From: Parvularia atlantis
Lineage: Eukaryota > Opisthokonta > Rotosphaerida
Assembly (NCBI GenBank): GCA_943704415.1
Contig: CALSCO010000647.1
Span: 1-10,810, forward strand
Length of the DNA stretch: 10,810 nucleotides
Direction of reading: 5' to 3'
A model generated the notes under the pieces. The model was not told the origin of the DNA, made no database searches, and saw nothing but the letters and a program-made list of their open reading frames with translations. The first letter of the stretch is position 1; every line of letters starts with the position of its first letter. Positions 7,544-10,810 of this stretch are shown here, piece by piece. A program made the translations under genes and the position numbers.

Positions 7544-10500
7544 TCACATCGGCATGTCAAACACGGGCCACGGCGTCCAGTCGACCTCGGCGAACGAGAG
7601 CGACACGCGGCGCGTGGTGCTGCGCGCGTGCGGTGGCGGCTGAGCGGCAGTGCGAGGGCGGGTGGGTGGCCACGCACAGCAGCGTCTCGATCACGAGCTT
7701 CTGGTCGGCCGTGAGGAAGGGCAGGCTCCACGTCAGGAAGTCCTCCTTGCGCTTGTTGAAGTCGATCTCGTACACGGTCCTGAGGTGGTACGGCATGACG
7801 ACCTGGCCGCGTTCGGTCAGGCGGTGGGTGGCGCTTTTGCGGTGTGCGCCGCACCTTGCCCGTCTTCATGTCGCAGGCGAGGTGCGTGCGCACGAACGTT
7901 TGCGTGGCCTTGGTCAACGAGATCTCGAAGCCCTCGGGCTCGTACCAGCGCACGACAGGCGTGCTCTTGGTGCTGCGCCACGCTGCGTGTGAGTGAACAC
8001 GGCACAGCGTAACGCGGGGGCACGCACAGCTGCGACAGCATGCACAGTATCCTCCCGTCCGCGCTCAGCACCATGTCCATCCGCGGATCCTTTTTCTTGA
8101 ATTGGCCGTCCTGGTTGTCTGCGGCGGCGGCGGCGGCGGCGGCGGCGGCTGAGTGGACGTCAGCGCGGTGCGCGGGCAACGCACCACGCAGGATGCCGAG
8201 GCTGATGTCGTTGATCGAGTACGTGAGCCCGCCGACGTTGTACTTGTAGGTCGAGAAGATCGACTTGCGGTTGAAGGTCGTCATCTCCGCGGGCGGCCGC
8301 TGCGTGCACCGTTAGCCGGCGGCACACGGCGCACGCGGCGCCACGCACATGCATGATGTACAGGTGGATCATGAGGATGTTGTGCAGGTTAACCCAGAAC
8401 GGCAGGCGCTGGTCCTTTGGCAGGCTGTCGACCTTTGTCTGGCGGCGCGGGCTCAGACACCGCAAACGGACGACGAGGGGCGAGCGCCTCACCCACTGCA
8501 GCTCGCCCGTTGCGAGCAGAAACATTTGGAACTCGACGCTGCCGGCGATCGTACCCCAGTCAAACAGGAAGCTGTGGCACATCTGTGCGCGCGTGCGCGG
8601 CGTGAGCGCGGGTGAACGAGCACGCGCTGCGCCGCGACGCACCCCCTGGGCCATGTCCATCAGCAGCTTGAGCACGACGAAGGGCGCGCGCGGCATCGCC
8701 GTCCACCGGCGCTCCATGTTGAGCACGCCGATCTCGTCCTGCGGCGTGTGAGACAGGTTGCCGCCGCCCAGCATGCCACGCACCGCACGCTCCGCATCGA
8801 GCTCGGCCGAGTACGCGTGCAGCTGCGACATCGTCGCCCTGTTCGCGGGGCGCGAGCGTGAGCGGGTGCTTCACTGGCGCCGTCCGGCAACGCGCGCACT
8901 GCACGGGGAACTGGCGCAGGTACTCCTCCACAGGCGACGTCCGGGTGATCAAGAGCGGGTCGTCGACAAAGAGGCGCCGCCGCCGCGGCTCAAAGCTCGG
9001 CTCGACCCACTCGATCGTGTAGTGCGTCGTGCACACGATCGTGCCTGGCGCAAGGCAGTGAGCGCGGCGAGCGACGAGTATACGCACGCACTGATCTCGG
9101 TGCTCGTCTGCTGGTCGAGATATCGCGCAAGGAAGCGGAAGAGGTCGTTGTACGACTTGCCAAAGTCCTTGACGTAGTCCTTCAGCAGCACGGGCAGGCG
9201 AATCTGCGCGCGAGGCGTCAGCGCTGCAGAGCGGGTCGGCCGGGCAGCCTGCACCTTCTTCTTGTCAACCACGGCCGAGACCTGGCTCTGCAGGTACTCT
9301 TCCGACGCGAGCACGAGCTGCGTCGAGATCGTGTCGGGCTTAAAGACGCGCATGGAGGCGCTGCGAAGGCGAGCGGCACGATCAGCCACCGCAGGCGGAC
9401 GGGCATGCGTGCACACCTGCCCTCGTTGAGCCACGAGCAGCAGAAGTGAGCGCGCGGGTCGTACTGCTTCATGATGTAATCGAGGCGCAGGTCGGTCCTG
9501 CGGAAGTGGTCGTCGGGGTTGCCTGGCACGGCCGCAGCACGTGAGTGATCATGCGGTCCGTCACGGGGTTTTGGCGCACCGCGCAAAACGCCCTCCATGA
9601 CGTCGTCGAGCGTGAAGCGCGCGCCGCCGATGCGGTAGCAAAAGTGGGACGAGAGCGTGCGCACGTCCTGGCGCGACTTTGGCGGGCCGTTCTTGATCAG
9701 GTTGTGCACGACCTGCGCAGCGTCAGGCTCGGTCCGCGCGAGTGAACCCGCAGGCCGGCGCACCATCACGTTGTAGATGTTGAGCCAGAACGATAGCGCC
9801 TCCTTGTTGCCCTCGAGCAGGCGCAGGTCGACCTGCGTGCGCTTGGTGAGCTGCGCGTGCCAGTAAGCGAGTGCGCGTGTGCACACCTCCTGCAGCTCGC
9901 ACGTGTCGACCGCAAACTCGTCAAAGTCGACGCTGTTGGCCAGCTCCTGCCAGTCGATCGTGATCGTTTGCGCGCCGATGCCAATACGGTTGCCACTCTC
10001 GCCTGCGCGCGATCGTGAGCACGCAGCCCAAAATTTGCACGTAGTAGGCGCACTCTTGTTGGCAAAGCTCAGCAGGAGCGCACGCACGCGCAGCAGTAGG
10101 TCCAGCGCGATCAGGGCCGGCGGGCGCACGAGGTCGTTCCAGACGGTTGCGCCGTTCAGCACCTGCGGCTCGATCTCGTGCGAGAACAGCGTGAGCCGGG
10201 GTAGCTGCACACCGCGCCGTGCGTGAGGCGCTGCGAGAGACCAGCGCGCAACGAGCGCACATCGCCGAGCACGGTGGCCAGGCCGCCCATGGTGCCGCCC
10301 GCGTCCTTGTTACGCTTGGCCGCGGCCGGCGCGCTCGCCTGCGCCGCCTTGGCCTGCTTCTCCAAATCGGCGAAGAAGACCTTGACCTGGTTGAGGGCCG
10401 GCATGAGCTGTGCCGAGGCCTTGTTTTTCTCGAGCGAAGTCTGGATGCGCGACATGTTCTTGCTCAGGTGCGTGTACAGTTCCGCGTACGACTGGACTGC

Positions 10501-10781
10501 CTGCGCCTCGGTCTGGCCCAGCGGCGTCACGGCCGGACCCGTCGCGCCCTCCACCGCTAGCGCGTCCAGGAAGTTCTTGAGCCTGCGCGCGTCGCGGCGG
10601 TGGTGAGCACGAACGACAACGGGCAGCGCCGGTGGCATAGCACTTTGTCTCGTAGCTCTCGATGAACGCGTTGAGAGGGATCATGTGGTCCTCCTTCTGC
10701 CCAAAGTGCACGCCGTTGGCCAGGTTCTGCAGCGTCTTGGCGACGAGCACAAGGCCACGGTGCGCTTCCTTCTTGGGCATG
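7544..10781 (-). CDS. RasGAP-tandem DUF547 protein, 5' end beyond the window
   Basis: Seventeen exons give 783 codons ending at TGA 7546-7544; the N-terminus lies beyond the right edge. Numbering from the first full codon (ATG 10780, probably not the start), residues 1-55 match the C-terminal helices of a RasGAP domain (LVLVAKTLQNLAN, KEDHMIPLNAFIES, NFLD). Residues 56-153 are probably helical or coiled (LEKNKASAQLMPALNQ, FFADLEKQAKAAQ), and 154-240 contain a conserved-looking EIEPQVLNGATVWNDLV. A first DUF547 unit spans about 245-435 and a second about 545-740. RasGAP domains stimulate GTP hydrolysis by Ras; DUF547 (PF04784) has no role I can state with confidence. The catalytic arginine-finger part of the GAP is outside the window, so activity cannot be judged. 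Confidence 0.85.
7850..8600 (-). other. DUF547 domain 2 (diverged core)
   Basis: A second copy of the same order of motifs: VEFQMFLLATGELQW, LPFWVNLHNILMIHL (FWVNLHN at residues 593-599), YNVGGLTYSINDISLGIL followed by RDN, then KKDPRMDMVL, DGRILCMLS, and VVRWYEPEGFEISLTKATQT. Compared with copy 1, LRGN has become LRDN, and the RAHF core has become RILC, so the histidine is absent (L672 in place of H353). Confidence 0.7.
8122..8148. repeat. (CGG)9 trinucleotide repeat in an intron of the RasGAP-DUF547 gene
   Basis: Nine perfect CGG units on the plus strand, read as CCG/GCC on the coding strand. They sit between the CTGAC branch-like motif and the CAG acceptor of the intron 8119-8184. If the intron were retained, or if a closer CAG at 8151-8149 were used, the tract would encode polyalanine in frame. 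The short alternative would leave a 36-nt intron, shorter than any other here. Confidence 0.85.
9000..9880 (-). other. DUF547 domain 1
   Basis: Landmarks of DUF547 in order: YWHAQLTKRTQVDLRLL, SFWLNIYNVMV (FWLNIYN at residues 275-281), FCYRIGGARFTLDDVMEGVL followed by RGN, then DPRAHFCCSWL (R351, H353, F354) and MRVFKPDTISTQLVLASEEY. After that come LPVLLKDYVKDFGKS and a helical tail. The RxHF core and the LRGN turn are intact in this copy. Confidence 0.75.
10570..10781 (-). other. C-terminal end of a RasGAP domain
   Basis: The reading MPKKEAHRGLVLVAKTLQNL, continuing AN, then FGQKEDHMIPLNAFIES and, across the intron 10583-10643, LKNFLDAL is the characteristic last part of RasGAP domains, where LxxxSKxLQNLAN and KEDHMxxLNxFI are strongly conserved. 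The initial C at 10781 completes a codon begun in the previous exon. Confidence 0.85.
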
Positions 10782-10810
10782 CTGCGCGGGCCCACTCAGC
10801 GCTCCCCCCC
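10782..10810 (-). other. 3' end of an intron cut by the right edge
   Basis: On the minus strand the last 29 bases read into a CTGAG branch-like motif (about 10800-10796) and a CAG acceptor at 10784-10782, directly before the RasGAP exon. The donor and the preceding exon lie outside the window. Confidence 0.65.

Larger units (their letters stand above)
7544..10781 (-). other. Splice model of the RasGAP-DUF547 gene: 17 exons, 16 complete introns
   Basis: Exons in transcript order: 10781-10644, 10582-10261, 10204-10054, 10002-9764, 9712-9580, 9522-9417, 9360-9255, 9203-9092, 9044-8900, 8838-8643, 8582-8493, 8438-8349, 8299-8185, 8118-8028, 7972-7855, 7802-7678, 7619-7544. Introns are 47-66 nt; 12 of 16 begin GTGCG, the others GTGCT, GTGTG, GTGCA and GTGAG. 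Phases are mixed (seven phase 0, four phase 1, five phase 2). Seven introns (10003-10053, 9713-9763, 9523-9579, 9204-9254, 8583-8642, 8439-8492, 8119-8184) are multiples of three and free of in-frame stops. They were removed because donor, branch site and DUF547 continuity all agree. Confidence 0.78.

Noticed and set aside
10156-10638. ATG at 10638 as the start of a separate gene
   Set aside because: This ATG lies inside the intron 10583-10643; the RasGAP reading continues across that intron (FIESYETK/LKNFLDAL), so the exon belongs to the larger gene.
10310-10795. ATG 10780 as the true start of the RasGAP-DUF547 protein
   Set aside because: It is preceded directly by a CAG acceptor and branch-like motif and sits in the middle of a conserved domain; the gene continues beyond the edge.
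1-10810. G-run at the left end and C-run at the right end as telomeric or inverted terminal repeats
   Set aside because: Only 5 to 8 bases of homopolymer are present and there is no repeat unit or extended inverted match. They look like contig or window edges in GC-rich DNA.
1-10810. Bacterial (for example actinobacterial) origin suggested by high GC
   Set aside because: The conserved proteins are interrupted by dozens of GT-AG introns, and IP6K, RasGAP, ARM and SPRY domains in this form are eukaryotic.

Overview
This window is a piece of a GC-rich, gene-dense nuclear genome from an unidentified, probably unicellular, eukaryote. Protein domains run continuously only after removing many very short introns. 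I place 46 complete introns of 45 to 70 nt. They mostly begin GTGCG, carry a CTGAC/CTGAG/CTCAC-like branch site and end in CAG. All coordinates come from reading frames and domain continuity, not transcripts. The taxon is not resolved: an IP6-kinase and a Ras GTPase-activating domain fit a eukaryote with inositol-pyrophosphate and Ras signalling. The high-GC third positions also create many long open frames on the wrong strand.

Layout: (1) 1-181 is an ambiguous edge region, possibly holding the end or start of a neighbouring gene. (2) 182-2095, minus strand: a six-exon inositol hexakisphosphate kinase (KCS1/IP6K type, 542 aa) with a long Ser/Ala-rich insert. (3) 2096-2539: a divergent intergenic region with a 19-bp direct repeat. 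(4) 2540-7457, plus strand: a 26-exon gene for a 1190-aa protein with one N-terminal hydrophobic segment, an array of armadillo-like helical repeats and two C-terminal SPRY domains. (5) 7458-7543: an 86-bp gap between two converging genes. (6) 7544-10781, minus strand: a gene cut by the right edge (17 exons seen, 783 codons). It encodes the C-terminal end of a RasGAP domain followed by two DUF547 domains.

All three proteins look like signalling or scaffold proteins, but nothing in the sequence shows that they act together. The most notable features are the RasGAP-DUF547-DUF547 fusion, the membrane-ARM-SPRY-SPRY architecture, an exon structure in the ARM gene that follows the protein repeat unit with twelve consecutive phase-1 introns, and the unusual GTGCG splice donor. 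I saw no tRNA, rRNA, mobile element or CRISPR array.
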